Assembly (NCBI GenBank): GCA_030737875.1
Contig: CM060915.1
Coordinates: 363,627,863-363,691,862 of the forward strand
From: Allium sativum
Taxonomy: Eukaryota; Streptophyta; Magnoliopsida; Asparagales; Amaryllidaceae
Direction of reading: 5' to 3'
Length of the DNA: 64,000 nucleotides
Below, one piece after another: positions 46,461-59,596 of this stretch (the stretch's first letter is position 1; the number at the start of each line of letters is the position of its first letter). The translations under genes and the position numbers were made by a program. The notes under the pieces were generated by a model that searched no databases, was not told the DNA's origin, and saw nothing but the letters and a program-made list of their open reading frames with translations.

Positions 46461-47939
46461 TGTGAGAACTAAAACAGTTAATCTTTATTTTAAATCATTA
46501 GGTAAATCAAGGGACCACGCCGTATAACACGGAACGGGTTTCCTCCCAAGAATACCAGTGCATAAAACAAACAGCGCAATGCTAAAATAAAGAAAAATGA
46601 AGCTGTTATAAGACCCAGGTCCCATCACACAATGCAACGCAGTCGAGGATAGGGTTTTCCCTTATAACAGCCAAAGAATGCTTGATACGTTTTAAAACAA
46701 ATCATTTGATACTATTATAAGTGCATAGTGTATAAAACACTTCAAATCATAAGTATCAATCATAGGCGGCATGAATGCCCCATACCACTATGTCGCCATA
46801 TATAGGTTATACAATCGAAATCGCAAAGTCACGTATTTGGAAATTGGGTTTCCATCTATGAACCGAGGCTAGGGGCAAGATCCTCAACCGATTCGAGACA
46901 ATCTAGCCCATGTCTCAGGCAAGCGCGCAGGCAAGCCTTGGATCGTCAGGGCCGGTCCACACGGAGTGGATTATTATGCCTGAACAATACGTCTCTCCGC
47001 CCTTTGGGGCGTAAGTCTGGTCCGTCAGCCGACCAGAATGCATTCGGCCGAAACCGATATAACCGAGGCGCCTCGCAACAGCAACAACCACATAAGTCAA
47101 ACTCGTCAGGGCGTGTAAAACCACTGACGCCACTTCTAGCTAGAAGGAAACGCAAGTCCTCCCTGAGGTCCGTCTCCCGTTTTTGGTTCATACCTGGTGT
47201 GAAACACGCGAGGTAAACGTTACACAAAGCTACGCCACAAAGGCCGTGCTTTGATCATCACCACAAGACTTTGCTTTTCAACAGAAGCCTTGATCATTTG
47301 CATCTTAGCATGCCACACAGGCAAACCATCCTATGCAACCGATATCAGTCACACAGAATGAAATCCGATGTCAGACACACAGTCCATTTACAAGTCCGTT
47401 CTGGGTCTGAACGAAACCGGAGGCACCTAGTACCCCGCATATCCATCGATCTCCAAGTACGTCTGGACGATCACTAACTGTTTCCATCTTCTTGGGTGTA
47501 CAGCCCAATCAAGATCATCAGTTATCACCCAAACGACGTGAAGACCTCCGGTCTTCGACCATCGTCTTCATCTTCGACTTATCGTCGTATCAGTTATTCA
47601 GAATGGGATAAACCCGGTCTTTCCGAATAACTCGCGTATATTTTAAATAAGTGTTACACAAACACAACATACGCCTCATTCCAATTCATTAGTCACTAAC
47701 CGTAAATTAATCAAGAGAATAATTCCCCAAATATTAACCCCGAAGGCCGAAACCAACATCAGATCAATATCCAGAAAACCATTCTGCTTGGCTAACCGCC
47801 AGTTAGTTTCTAAATTTCACATTCAAATCTAATTAAAGATTTAACTATCGCCTGGAGCAAAACTGGTGATACTCCATTCTCGATCTTTTCAATCTAATTA
47901 AAGATTCATTAAAACTCCACTTAGTTTTAATCATTATCT

Positions 47940-47985
47940 GGGTTAAAGAATCAGTGTCATTTAAAACACGATCCACGATAAACCC
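47940..47985 (-). repeat. Single hairpin unit preceding the 204-bp array
   Basis: GGGTTAAAGAAT..GATAAACCC, a diverged copy of the amplified unit with weaker inner pairing. Duplicate at 56,347-56,392. Confidence 0.7.
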
Positions 47986-48000
47986 AAAATCACATTCCAT

Positions 48001-49020
48001 TAATTATCGGGTTAAAGAACAAGTGTTATTTAAAACACTGTTCACGATAAACCCAAAAATCAATACCAATTCAATTCCAATTAAATATCATTTAATTGGT
48101 ACACTTCATTAAATCTAAATAAAAAGATTTAATCTTTTCTCAACTGGGTTCAAGAACAGTGTTAGTGAAGACACCATTCACGACAAACCCAAATCACATT
48201 CGATTAATTATCGGGTTAAAGAACAAGTGTTATTTAAAACACTGTTCACGATAAACCCAAAAATCAATACCAATTCAATTCCAATTAAATATCATTTAAT
48301 TGGTACACTTCATTAAATCTAAATAAAAAGATTTAATCTTTTCTCAACTGGGTTCAAGAACAGTGTTAGTGAAGACACCATTCACGACAAACCCAAATCA
48401 CATTCGATTAATTATCGGGTTAAAGAACAAGTGTTATTTAAAACACTGTTCACGATAAACCCAAAAATCAATACCAATTCAATTCCAATTAAATATCATT
48501 TAATTGGTACACTTCATTAAATCTAAATAAAAAGATTTAATCTTTTCTCAACTGGGTTCAAGAACAGTGTTAGTGAAGACACCATTCACGACAAACCCAA
48601 ATCACATTCGATTAATTATCGGGTTAAAGAACAAGTGTTATTTAAAACACTGTTCACGATAAACCCAAAAATCAATACCAATTCAATTCCAATTAAATAT
48701 CATTTAATTGGTACACTTCATTAAATCTAAATAAAAAGATTTAATCTTTTCTCAACTGGGTTCAAGAACAGTGTTAGTGAAGACACCATTCACGACAAAC
48801 CCAAATCACATTCGATTAATTATCGGGTTAAAGAACAAGTGTTATTTAAAACACTGTTCACGATAAACCCAAAAATCAATACCAATTCAATTCCAATTAA
48901 ATATCATTTAATTGGTACACTTCATTAAATCTAAATAAAAAGATTTAATCTTTTCTCAACTGGGTTCAAGAACAGTGTTAGTGAAGACACCATTCACGAC
49001 AAACCCAAATCACATTCGAT
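48001..49020. repeat. 204-bp tandem array, five copies, two hairpins per unit
   Basis: Exact period of 204 bp (unit starts at 48,007, 48,211, 48,415, 48,619 and 48,823) with almost no divergence. Each unit has two stem-loops: type 1 (GGGTTAAAGAACAAGTGTT..AACACTGTTC..AAACCC) and type 2 (GGGTTCAAGAACAGTGTT..ACACCATTC..AAACCC). The last unit ends abruptly at 'cacattcgat'. Confidence 0.95.
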
Positions 49021-51072
49021 ATTCAATACAAGGCTCTGAATAGAAAATATATCGGCTTATATTCAATATCGAATTCTACGACTAACAAATGTCGTATTGG
49101 AAATAACGATACAAATATATATCTTTCAAATTTCCATAACAACACCTGTAATATCACGAATTCCAACATCGAAATATTCCGAAGACAATTTCGATTCAAA
49201 TCCACTCCAATGCAATCATTGGAAATTTTGGTTATTTTCAAAACCATTTCAAATTCAATTTATTTATTTTAGAAATAAATAGAATTATAATTCTAGTTCA
49301 AAACTAGTTCATTTCGATAAAAATCTATTTTTATCTTTTCAAATATGGAGTTTTTCATCCCAAACTTTCACAAATCATTTCTTATGATTTTACACAAATT
49401 ATTACTATTTTTAATAATTTTGTCAAGGCCCGTACAGTCGATTTCCATTAACGGCCATCGAACTGCACTTACAGCGACCTTTTTCGAATTTGATTTGGAC
49501 GTATCTCCAAATCCAACCGTTAGATTTCAAATTTCTAACATTCATTAGAAAGCTCTTTTCGATACGAACCCAACGGTTCCGGTTTTAGGAGAATCCGACG
49601 GTCGGATCTCCCGCAATGTCCGTTTGAAATAAATGGTCGAAATTCACGAACTACCGCGGCGCGACGCGTTCTATTCAGGCCATTATATTATATATATAAT
49701 ATATATAATATATACTTCGTCGATTTCTATTTAAAACGAATTATATAAATAGTTTTAAAATCGTTTCAAAAGCTATTTCAACTTTCTTTTCAATTCAAAT
49801 CAAAATTGAATTCTTCTTCATAAATTCGTTTTAAAATTCATTTCTATTCAATTCAAATTTCAATTCAATTTGAATTCATTTCAATTCACTTTCGATTCAA
49901 TTTGAATTCGTTTTCAATTCAATTCATTTCGAAATCGTTTTCAATTCATTTCTATTCGAAATCGTTTTCAATTCATTTCTATTCGAAATCGTTTTCAATT
50001 CGATATAAATATCGCTCACGTCAAAATGGCGTCAATCTAATCAACACGGCTTCATAAATTTCTATTTTCAAATATTTTATTTCAAATATTTCTTTTTCAA
50101 AATAGTTGTTATTATCAAAATATTTCGTTCAACACATGACCAATCTCAATGAATGAGTACTGTCAACACATGAACTTTTATTTTATAATATTCTTTATTT
50201 TTCAAATTGGAATGAGGCCCAATCAATTACCATATAAAGTTAATTATATGGATTTTCATACAACACATGTATATAATGACATTGAAAATAATCAACCATC
50301 AACCAAAGTGCACTACACTGTATAAGCATCAAATATAGATATTCAACGCTTATAACAGCCTGTCAATCAATCGATCGACATATTTAATCAATCAGGATGA
50401 GTGAACTTCAAATTTCATCCCAACACCCGTGTGGGGTTTTCAAACAATCAAACAAAGATTTTATTTGTGCAGTTGGGCGATGTGTAAAATTTATCGTCCC
50501 AATCAATGTCATTCAAATAGGTGTACATAAACAAACCATCTGGTTTGTAAATGAATATTTATTTATTCACATTCACGTTAAAAATTATATTTTTAACGAT
50601 AAAACATTTTATTCCAACATATGAATTTCTATTCAATTCATATTTCAATTCAATTCAATTATTCAATAAAAATGATATTTTTATTTTTCTAATATATTTT
50701 AGAAAATTTCGGCGGCATAACAGCACGATACTAGAAACGGGACAAGGCCTAGCCTTATCCCCGGACTAGTGAAGGCCCACGCCATTCACACATCAATCAT
50801 ATCAATTTTATTATGCAAACCACAAAATTTGGAGTAAGTGTCTAACCTAGCCTTACTCCTTCGCCTTATAACGGCGCACGTCTAATCCTAACCAATTTAT
50901 CGATTCGATTTTCCATACCACAAACCACATTCAAACCAATATCACAATCAATAACCAAACAGCCAAACAAACAAGTCCATGGTCTGTGGACGGGTGTCGG
51001 GTGCTACTAAGCACCGTCTGCATCCTAGTATATATATAACTAGAAAATAAATAAATTGAAAGGTGAGAAATT

Positions 51073-51080
51073 CTCACCTA
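51073..51080 (-). promoter_or_regulatory. Donor-like TAGGTGAGA with palindromic flank (L, left LTR)
   Basis: Minus strand TAG|GTGAGAA within the near-perfect palindrome 'ggtgagaaattctcacc' (51,062-51,078). Equivalent copy at 59,480-59,487. Confidence 0.4.
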
Positions 51081-51189
51081 TAGCTATCCTAGCTCCACGG
51101 CACTTCTATTGCAGAGATCTTCGTCGATCCCGCCTTTTTGTCGCCTTCGCCCGTATTCTCTACATATGCAAAAATCGAATTTTTATTAT

Positions 51190-51700
51190 GTTATTCAATA
51201 TAATAAAAATCGAATTTTTACTACGACTTTCAATATATAAAAATCGAATTTTTAGTTCAAAGTTCAATATATAAAAATCGAATTTTTATTTCAAAGTTCA
51301 ATATATAAAAATCGAATTTTTATTTCAAAGTTCAATATATAAAAATCGAATTTTTATTTCAAAGTTCAATATATAAAAATCGAATTTTTATTTCAAAGTT
51401 CAATATATAAAAATCGAATTTTTATTTCAAAGTTCAATATATAAAAATCGAATTTTTATTTCAAAGTTCTATATATAAAAATCAAATTTTTATTTCAAAG
51501 TTCTATATATAAAAATCAAATTTTTATTTCAAAGTTCAATATATAAAAATCGAATTTTTATTTCAAAGTTCAATATATAAAAATCGAATTTTTATTTCAA
51601 AGTTCAATATATAAAAATCGAATTTTTATTTCAAAGTTCAATACATAAAAATCGAATTTTTATTTCGAAGTTCAATATATAAAAATCGAATTTTTACTTC
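51190..51700. repeat. 34-bp tandem array in L (ataaaaatcgaatttttatt)
   Basis: About 15 copies of a 34-bp unit with 'aaaaatcgaattttt', which is nearly self-complementary, alternating with 'tttcaaagttcaatat'. Two units carry 'aaaaatcaaattttt'. Duplicate at 59,597-60,107. Confidence 0.92.
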
Positions 51701-51998
51701 TATGTTATATAGATAAAAATTATATTTTTATCACGTTATTTTCTATATAAAGATTTCGCCTTTTCAAATTTAAAGATTTCATCTTTATAAAAATCTCATT
51801 TTTATTTTTCTACACATATAAAGATGACATTTTTAACATCCCGATCATGTAAAAATTATATTTTGACATCACCTATATAGCAAAGACTATATTTTTAATA
51901 CCTTAAAAATATAAAAATCATATTTTTAATACTTTAAAAATATAAAAATCATATTTTTATTCTACTATTCGATATGTAAAAAAAATCAAATCCTTTAT

Positions 51999-52130
51999 AA
52001 ATCAGTTTTTAAAATGCTTTAAAATCAGTTTTTAAAATGGTTTAAAAATCAGTTTTTAAAATGGTTTAAAATCAGTTTTTAAAATGGTTTAAAAATCAGT
52101 TTTTAAAATGGTTTAAAATCAGTTTTATAC
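51999..52130. repeat. 23-24-bp tandem array (aaatcagtttttaaaatggttt)
   Basis: About six alternating 23- and 24-bp copies between the 34-bp array and the GC-rich patch. Duplicate at 60,406-60,537. Confidence 0.88.
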
Positions 52131-52214
52131 CTAAACTAAAAATCAGTTTTAAACCTAAAATCGAAATTAAAATTAAAATAAAATACAATAAATACTTACA
52201 GTATTTTTGAAGAA

Positions 52215-52450
52215 AAAGGGGGGGTTTCGACGCATTGAAGAAGCGGGGAGGTCGCTTCAGGGCGGAGGCGGGTTTGGGTTCGCCGGTGGAGGCAGGCGCT
52301 GGGCCCTTGGAGTGGCGGCGGAGTTTGCTTCAGGTTCGATTTGAGGAGGGGATGGAGCAGGAGGTGCGGGGGTGCGGTGGTGGCTGGGATGAGGGAGGCG
52401 ATGGGCGGCGGCTGTTGTAGAGGGGGGGCGGCGTCGCTGGATCGCCTGGC
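52215..52450. other. GC-rich patch of L LTR
   Basis: Sharp composition change to G-rich on the plus strand (C-rich on the sense strand), bordered by a poly(T) run and a G-run near 52,498-52,512. Open on both strands but with no protein domain. It sits about 1 kb from the LTR start, as do the patches in C and F. Duplicate at 60,622-60,860. Confidence 0.6.
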
Positions 52451-53458
52451 GATTTCTCTTTTTTTTTTTTTTTTTTTTATTTCTGTCTAACGAAAACGGG
52501 GGGGGGGGGGGCCAAAGGTTATAGGGAGGAGAAAGGAAATTTTTTTTTTTTATTATTATTAAATTATTAAAAATTTGACTTTTACATACGACCTCGAAAC
52601 GAGGCCCACCTCCTGTCGTCCATAACGTTTAACCCCCATTCCGAACACAATGGGATATGTATCGTCAGCTGATCCGGCTGTTACAATCAGTTTCCGTTAA
52701 ATTTACATTTAAATCACTATATTGAATTTTAAACGTACATTTCAAATTACCGGGGTCACATACTAACTCTAAAAATTCTCGAAAAATATTTTCTAGCTTC
52801 GTATTGACGATACGGTCCTAACAAAACTAGTTTCGTCGAATTCTGAGACCGTTTGAAAAATGGCCAATTTCCAGTCGATTAAAATCAACTGAAATCGGTC
52901 AAACGCGTTTTCCTTCGCCACGCTCACATATTGATTCGAAAAATTATGAAATTTGGAATCTAGCAATAACTTAACATCACGGACCCAACAAAACTGGTTT
53001 CGTCGAAATCCGAGGTCGTTTGCAAAATGGCTATTTTTAAGGGCTATATATTATATTAAAATATATATAAATTCCACAGCGACTATTTCTAATTTTCAAC
53101 TGGACATATCTCATCATTTATAAAGTGAAATCTCAGTTTCTCAACTTCGTTGGAAAGATATCATCAATTAGATCCTAATGTTTTTGGTTTCACAAAAATC
53201 CGGATTGTTTTGCACCCGGTACATTCAATTGAAGTTTGAAATCGAATTATCGAACTACCGCGCCATTTTAATTCTATTTATAATTATATATAAATATTTA
53301 TATTCTAACGACGACGCGTATAATATATACGTTCGAATTATATTCAAAAACAATTTCTCGTCGATATTATTTAAAATAATTCATTTTAAATAATCAAAAT
53401 TCGCTAAAATTGCCAAAATAAAAATTTTAAACTGGCCCAGAATTTCCGGGTTGTTACA

Positions 53459-53475
53459 ATCTCCCCCACTTAAAA
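53459..53475 (-). promoter_or_regulatory. Polypurine tract of L
   Basis: Minus strand TTTTAAGTGGGGGAGAT directly before TGTAACAACCCGG, preceded by 'tcggggacgaaaag', the same closing motif as in F. Confidence 0.9.
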
Positions 53476-54474
53476 CTTTTCGTCCCCGAAAAGGAACAAA
53501 GTCGAAAGTGGTTTGATTATTCAACACTACGCTCGACCTGGCTTCCATTCTCCAACTTTTCAGTTTCTGAGAATTTCTAAAATTTCAAAAATTTGGCTAA
53601 CACCCTAAATTTTTGAAAAATTTCGCCATAACCTCCCCTGCAATGGGAGCATCGGGGAATTTCAAATAGCTTCCCCGGTCCTTCAGATCTCAAAAAGAAA
53701 AAGAAAAAGCCAAGCGGCTAGCCAATAGGCTCACAAAATCATCATCACCCAAATAAAACAGGAAATTATGTAGTAAACATGTACCTATTTGTCGGGCAAA
53801 CAAATTTTATTCTCTGCTCTAGCCTCCTTGCTATGACCTGTTCAATGATATATATGTATATGCAAGCAAATGCAACCAATTCTCAATACAATTCAATATT
53901 TGTTTCAATTAGACTAAATGGCTAAAAATTAGCAAACAAATAAACAAACAACACTAACATCAATCAATTAGTGAATTAGAGTTTCAAATTCATAACTTTG
54001 ATATATAGTCAAAAATCAGATTTTTGATACCAAATCACAACAATAGGCCCTATCTAATTTTGGTTCTCACACCAGTCAATAGGAAATATATAGAAAGCCC
54101 ACTTTCGTCACTCGAACATAAATTCTAATGATGGAGCTCCATCATCAAAATCCTCTCCGGGCGATTAGAGTGTAATTCTATATCTATCCAATATATTAAA
54201 ATTTCGAATACACGCGGATCAGACGTATACGCAAAATCTATATATACTGGATTGTCCACATCAATAAAAATAGATAATCAAATACGAATAGTTGATTTAA
54301 ATTTTCAAAACAAAATTTGTTTTCATTTTCAAAAATATACTCTTCACACTCGTTCTAGGATACTACTGATCCTATCTCTAACGAATCATTCCATTGGATA
54401 TTGCTAATCCAATATCTGATGAATTCTTTCGTATGGTTCTAATGTGCCTTGTTCTCTGAGCTTTGTAAACCAAA

Positions 54475-54486
54475 GCTCTGATACCA
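54475..54486 (-). promoter_or_regulatory. Primer-binding site of L (initiator tRNA-Met)
   Basis: Minus strand TGGTATCAGAGC, perfect match, two bases from the LTR boundary at 54,489. Same string and spacing as in H. Confidence 0.93.
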
Positions 54487-56407
54487 ACTATGAAGGCCCG
54501 CAACTTCCCCGTAAAGGAAAGCGTCGGATAGTTCGAGAACAAACCACAACAGAACGCATACAGAAGAACATTTCACTATATATTACAACAGTGCATCAGA
54601 TTACAAGAATATACAGAGTAACAATGAATATTACACAGAATTATCAGAGATTTAAATTACATTTAAATACATAGCAGCGGAAAATAATACAATACACAAC
54701 TAGAAGAAGATATACGGATACAAAGCTTTCCGGATATCGTTCCAGCTGTAAACCAGGATCCTGTGAATATAAATCTGCAAAACCGAAACTACTAGCTGCC
54801 CGTGTCAAAATAAGGGCACCCAGAGTTTAGGTTAAAACAATAAACTCCAGGTCAGTCATGGGACTGGTGTGAGAACTAAAACAGTTAATCTTTATTTTAA
54901 ATCATTAGGTAAATCAAGGGACCACGCCGTATAACACGGAACGGGTTTCCTCCCAAGAATACCAGTGCATAAAACAAACAGCGCAATGCTAAAATAAAGA
55001 AAAATGAAGCTGTTATAAGACCCAGGTCCCATCACACAATGCAACGCAGTCGAGGATAGGGTTTTCCCTTATAACAGCCAAAGAATGCTTGATACGTTTT
55101 AAAACAAATCATTTGATACTATTATAAGTGCATAGTGTATAAAACACTTCAAATCATAAGTATCAATCATAGGCGGCATGAATGCCCCATACCACTATGT
55201 CGCCATATATAGGTTATACAATCGAAATCGCAAAGTCACGTATTTGGAAATTGGGTTTCCATCTATGAACCGAGGCTAGGGGCAAGATCCTCAACCGATT
55301 CGAGACAATCTAGCCCATGTCTCAGGCAAGCGCGCAGGCAAGCCTTGGATCGTCAGGGCCGGTCCACACGGAGTGGATTATTATGCCTGAACAATACGTC
55401 TCTCCGCCCTTTGGGGCGTAAGTCTGGTCCGTCAGCCGACCAGAATGCATTCGGCCGAAACCGATATAACCGAGGCGCCTCGCAACAGCAACAACCACAT
55501 AAGTCAAACTCGTCAGGGCGTGTAAAACCACTGACGCCACTTCTAGCTAGAAGGAAACGCAAGTCCTCCCTGAGGTCCGTCTCCCGTTTTTGGTTCATAC
55601 CTGGTGTGAAACACGCGAGGTAAACGTTACACAAAGCTACGCCACAAAGGCCGTGCTTTGATCATCACCACAAGACTTTGCTTTTCAACAGAAGCCTTGA
55701 TCATTTGCATCTTAGCATGCCACACAGGCAAACCATCCTATGCAACCGATATCAGTCACACAGAATGAAATCCGATGTCAGACACACAGTCCATTTACAA
55801 GTCCGTTCTGGGTCTGAACGAAACCGGAGGCACCTAGTACCCCGCATATCCATCGATCTCCAAGTACGTCTGGACGATCACTAACTGTTTCCATCTTCTT
55901 GGGTGTACAGCCCAATCAAGATCATCAGTTATCACCCAAACGACGTGAAGACCTCCGGTCTTCGACCATCGTCTTCATCTTCGACTTATCGTCGTATCAG
56001 TTATTCAGAATGGGATAAACCCGGTCTTTCCGAATAACTCGCGTATATTTTAAATAAGTGTTACACAAACACAACATACGCCTCATTCCAATTCATTAGT
56101 CACTAACCGTAAATTAATCAAGAGAATAATTCCCCAAATATTAACCCCGAAGGCCGAAACCAACATCAGATCAATATCCAGAAAACCATTCTGCTTGGCT
56201 AACCGCCAGTTAGTTTCTAAATTTCACATTCAAATCTAATTAAAGATTTAACTATCGCCTGGAGCAAAACTGGTGATACTCCATTCTCGATCTTTTCAAT
56301 CTAATTAAAGATTCATTAAAACTCCACTTAGTTTTAATCATTATCTGGGTTAAAGAATCAGTGTCATTTAAAACACGATCCACGATAAACCCAAAATCAC
56401 ATTCCAT

Positions 56408-57427
56408 TAATTATCGGGTTAAAGAACAAGTGTTATTTAAAACACTGTTCACGATAAACCCAAAAATCAATACCAATTCAATTCCAATTAAATATCATTT
56501 AATTGGTACACTTCATTAAATCTAAATAAAAAGATTTAATCTTTTCTCAACTGGGTTCAAGAACAGTGTTAGTGAAGACACCATTCACGACAAACCCAAA
56601 TCACATTCGATTAATTATCGGGTTAAAGAACAAGTGTTATTTAAAACACTGTTCACGATAAACCCAAAAATCAATACCAATTCAATTCCAATTAAATATC
56701 ATTTAATTGGTACACTTCATTAAATCTAAATAAAAAGATTTAATCTTTTCTCAACTGGGTTCAAGAACAGTGTTAGTGAAGACACCATTCACGACAAACC
56801 CAAATCACATTCGATTAATTATCGGGTTAAAGAACAAGTGTTATTTAAAACACTGTTCACGATAAACCCAAAAATCAATACCAATTCAATTCCAATTAAA
56901 TATCATTTAATTGGTACACTTCATTAAATCTAAATAAAAAGATTTAATCTTTTCTCAACTGGGTTCAAGAACAGTGTTAGTGAAGACACCATTCACGACA
57001 AACCCAAATCACATTCGATTAATTATCGGGTTAAAGAACAAGTGTTATTTAAAACACTGTTCACGATAAACCCAAAAATCAATACCAATTCAATTCCAAT
57101 TAAATATCATTTAATTGGTACACTTCATTAAATCTAAATAAAAAGATTTAATCTTTTCTCAACTGGGTTCAAGAACAGTGTTAGTGAAGACACCATTCAC
57201 GACAAACCCAAATCACATTCGATTAATTATCGGGTTAAAGAACAAGTGTTATTTAAAACACTGTTCACGATAAACCCAAAAATCAATACCAATTCAATTC
57301 CAATTAAATATCATTTAATTGGTACACTTCATTAAATCTAAATAAAAAGATTTAATCTTTTCTCAACTGGGTTCAAGAACAGTGTTAGTGAAGACACCAT
57401 TCACGACAAACCCAAATCACATTCGAT
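56408..57427. repeat. 204-bp tandem array, five copies (right LTR of L)
   Basis: Exact counterpart of 48,001-49,020, same number of units, so the amplification predates this insertion. Confidence 0.95.
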
Positions 57428-59596
57428 ATTCAATACAAGGCTCTGAATAGAAAATATATCGGCTTATATTCAATATCGAATTCTACGACTAACAAATGTC
57501 GTATTGGAAATAACGATACAAATATATATCTTTCAAATTTCCATAACAACACCTGTAATATCACGAATTCCAACATCGAAATATTCCGAAGACAATTTCG
57601 ATTCAAATCCACTCCAATGCAATCATTGGAAATTTTGGTTATTTTCAAAACCATTTCAAATTCAATTTATTTATTTTAGAAATAAATAGAATTATAATTC
57701 TAGTTCAAAACTAGTTCATTTCGATAAAAATCTATTTTTATCTTTTCAAATATGGAGTTTTTCATCCCAAACTTTCACAAATCATTTCTTATGATTTTAC
57801 ACAAATTATTACTATTTTTAATAATTTTGTCAAGGCCCGTACAGTCGATTTCCATTAACGGCCATCGAACTGCACTTACAGCGACCTTTTTCGAATTTGA
57901 TTTGGACGTATCTCCAAATCCAACCGTTAGATTTCAAATTTCTAACATTCATTAGAAAGCTCTTTTCGATACGAACCCAACGGTTCCGGTTTTAGGAGAA
58001 TCCGACGGTCGGATCTCCCGCAATGTCCGTTTGAAATAAATGGTCGAAATTCACGAACTACCGCGGCGCGGCGCGTTCTATTCAGGCCATTATATTATAT
58101 ATATAATATATATAATATATACTTCGTCGATTTCTATTTAAAACGAATTATATAAATAGTTTTAAAATCGTTTCAAAAGCTATTTCAACTTTCTTTTCAA
58201 TTCAAATCAAAATTGAATTCTTCTTCATAAATTCGTTTTAAAATTCATTTCTATTCAATTCAAATTTCAATTCAATTTGAATTCATTTCAATTCACTTTC
58301 GATTCAATTTGAATTCGTTTTCAATTCAATTCATTTCGAAATCGTTTTCAATTCATTTCTATTCGAAATCGTTTTCAATTCATTTCTATTCGAAATCGTT
58401 TTCAATTCGATATAAATATCGCTCACGTCAAAATGGCGTCAATCTAATCAACACGGCTTCATAAATTTCTATTTTCAAATATTTTATTTCAAATATTTCT
58501 TTTTCAAAATAGTTGTTATTATCAAAATATTTCGTTCAACACATGACCAATCTCAATGAATGAGTACTGTCAACACATGAACTTTTATTTTATAATATTC
58601 TTTATTTTTCAAATTGGAATGAGGCCCAATCAATTACCATATAAAGTTAATTATATGGATTTTCATACAACACATGTATATAATGACATTGAAAATAATC
58701 AACCATCAACCAAAGTGCACTACACTGTATAAGCATCAAATATAGATATTCAACGCTTATAACAGCCTGTCAATCAATCGATCGACATATTTAATCAATC
58801 AGGATGAGTGAACTTCAAATTTCATCCCAACACCCGTGTGGGGTTTTCAAACAATCAAACAAAGATTTTATTTGTGCAGTTGGGCGATGTGTAAAATTTA
58901 TCGTCCCAATCAATGTCATTCAAATAGGTGTACATAAACAAACCATCTGGTTTGTAAATGAATATTTATTTATTCACATTCACGTTAAAAATTATATTTT
59001 TAACGATAAAACATTTTATTCCAACATATGAATTTCTATTCAATTCATATTTCAATTCAATTCAATTATTCAATAAAAATGATATTTTTATTTTTCTAAT
59101 ATATTTTAGAAAATTTCGGCGGCATAACAGCACGATACTAGAAACGGGACAAGGCCTAGCCTTATCCACGGACTAGTGAAGGCCCACGCCATTCACACAT
59201 CAATCATATCAATTTTATTATGCAAACCACAAAATTTGGAGTAAGTGTCTAACCTAGCCTTACTCCTTCGCCTTATAACGGCGCACGTCTAATCCTAACC
59301 AATTTATCGATTCGATTTTCCACACCACAAACCACATTCAAACCAATATCACAATCAATAACCAAACAGCCAAACAAACAAGTCCATGGTCTGTGGACGG
59401 GTGTCGGGTGCTACTAAGCACCGTCTGCATCCTAGTATATATATAACTAGAAAATAAATAAATTGAAAGGTGAGAAATTCTCACCTATAGCTATCCTAGC
59501 TCCACGGCACTTCTATTGCAGAGATCTTCGTCGATCCCGCCTTTTTGTCGCCTTCGCCCGTATTCTCTACATATGCAAAAATCGAATTTTTATTAT

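Larger units (their letters stand above)
46082..53458 (-). mobile_element. Element L, 3' LTR (left copy, 7.4 kb)
   Basis: TGTGAAGGCCCGC ... CCGGGTTGTTACA, read on the minus strand. It repeats almost base for base at 54,489-61,869. From left it holds the conserved 13-mer (46,448), the 'catcacacaatg' block (46,623), a 204-bp x5 hairpin array (48,001-49,020), TTCAAT-rich sequence, a donor-like motif (51,073), a 34-bp array (51,190-51,700), a 24-bp array (51,999-52,130) and a GC-rich patch (52,215-52,450). TSD: GTGTC (46,077-46,081) versus GTGTG (61,870-61,874). Short open frames inside are not genes. Confidence 0.95.
53459..54488 (-). mobile_element. Element L internal region (1.03 kb, non-coding)
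   Basis: Complete internal region between the two LTRs. On the minus strand it runs from the PBS (54,486) to the polypurine tract (53,459). No gag, protease, RT, RNase H or integrase signature in any frame. Homologous to the internal part of H. Confidence 0.9.

Noticed and set aside
46915..47227. Overlapping 72-93-codon frames on both strands, repeated at 55,322-55,634
   Set aside because: Their repetition simply reflects the two LTRs of L; no domain, and H's homologous LTR region does not keep the frames.
48001..49020. CRISPR-like array
   Set aside because: Direct tandem repeats with no unique spacers, in a plant LTR; the unit is 204 bp and contiguous.
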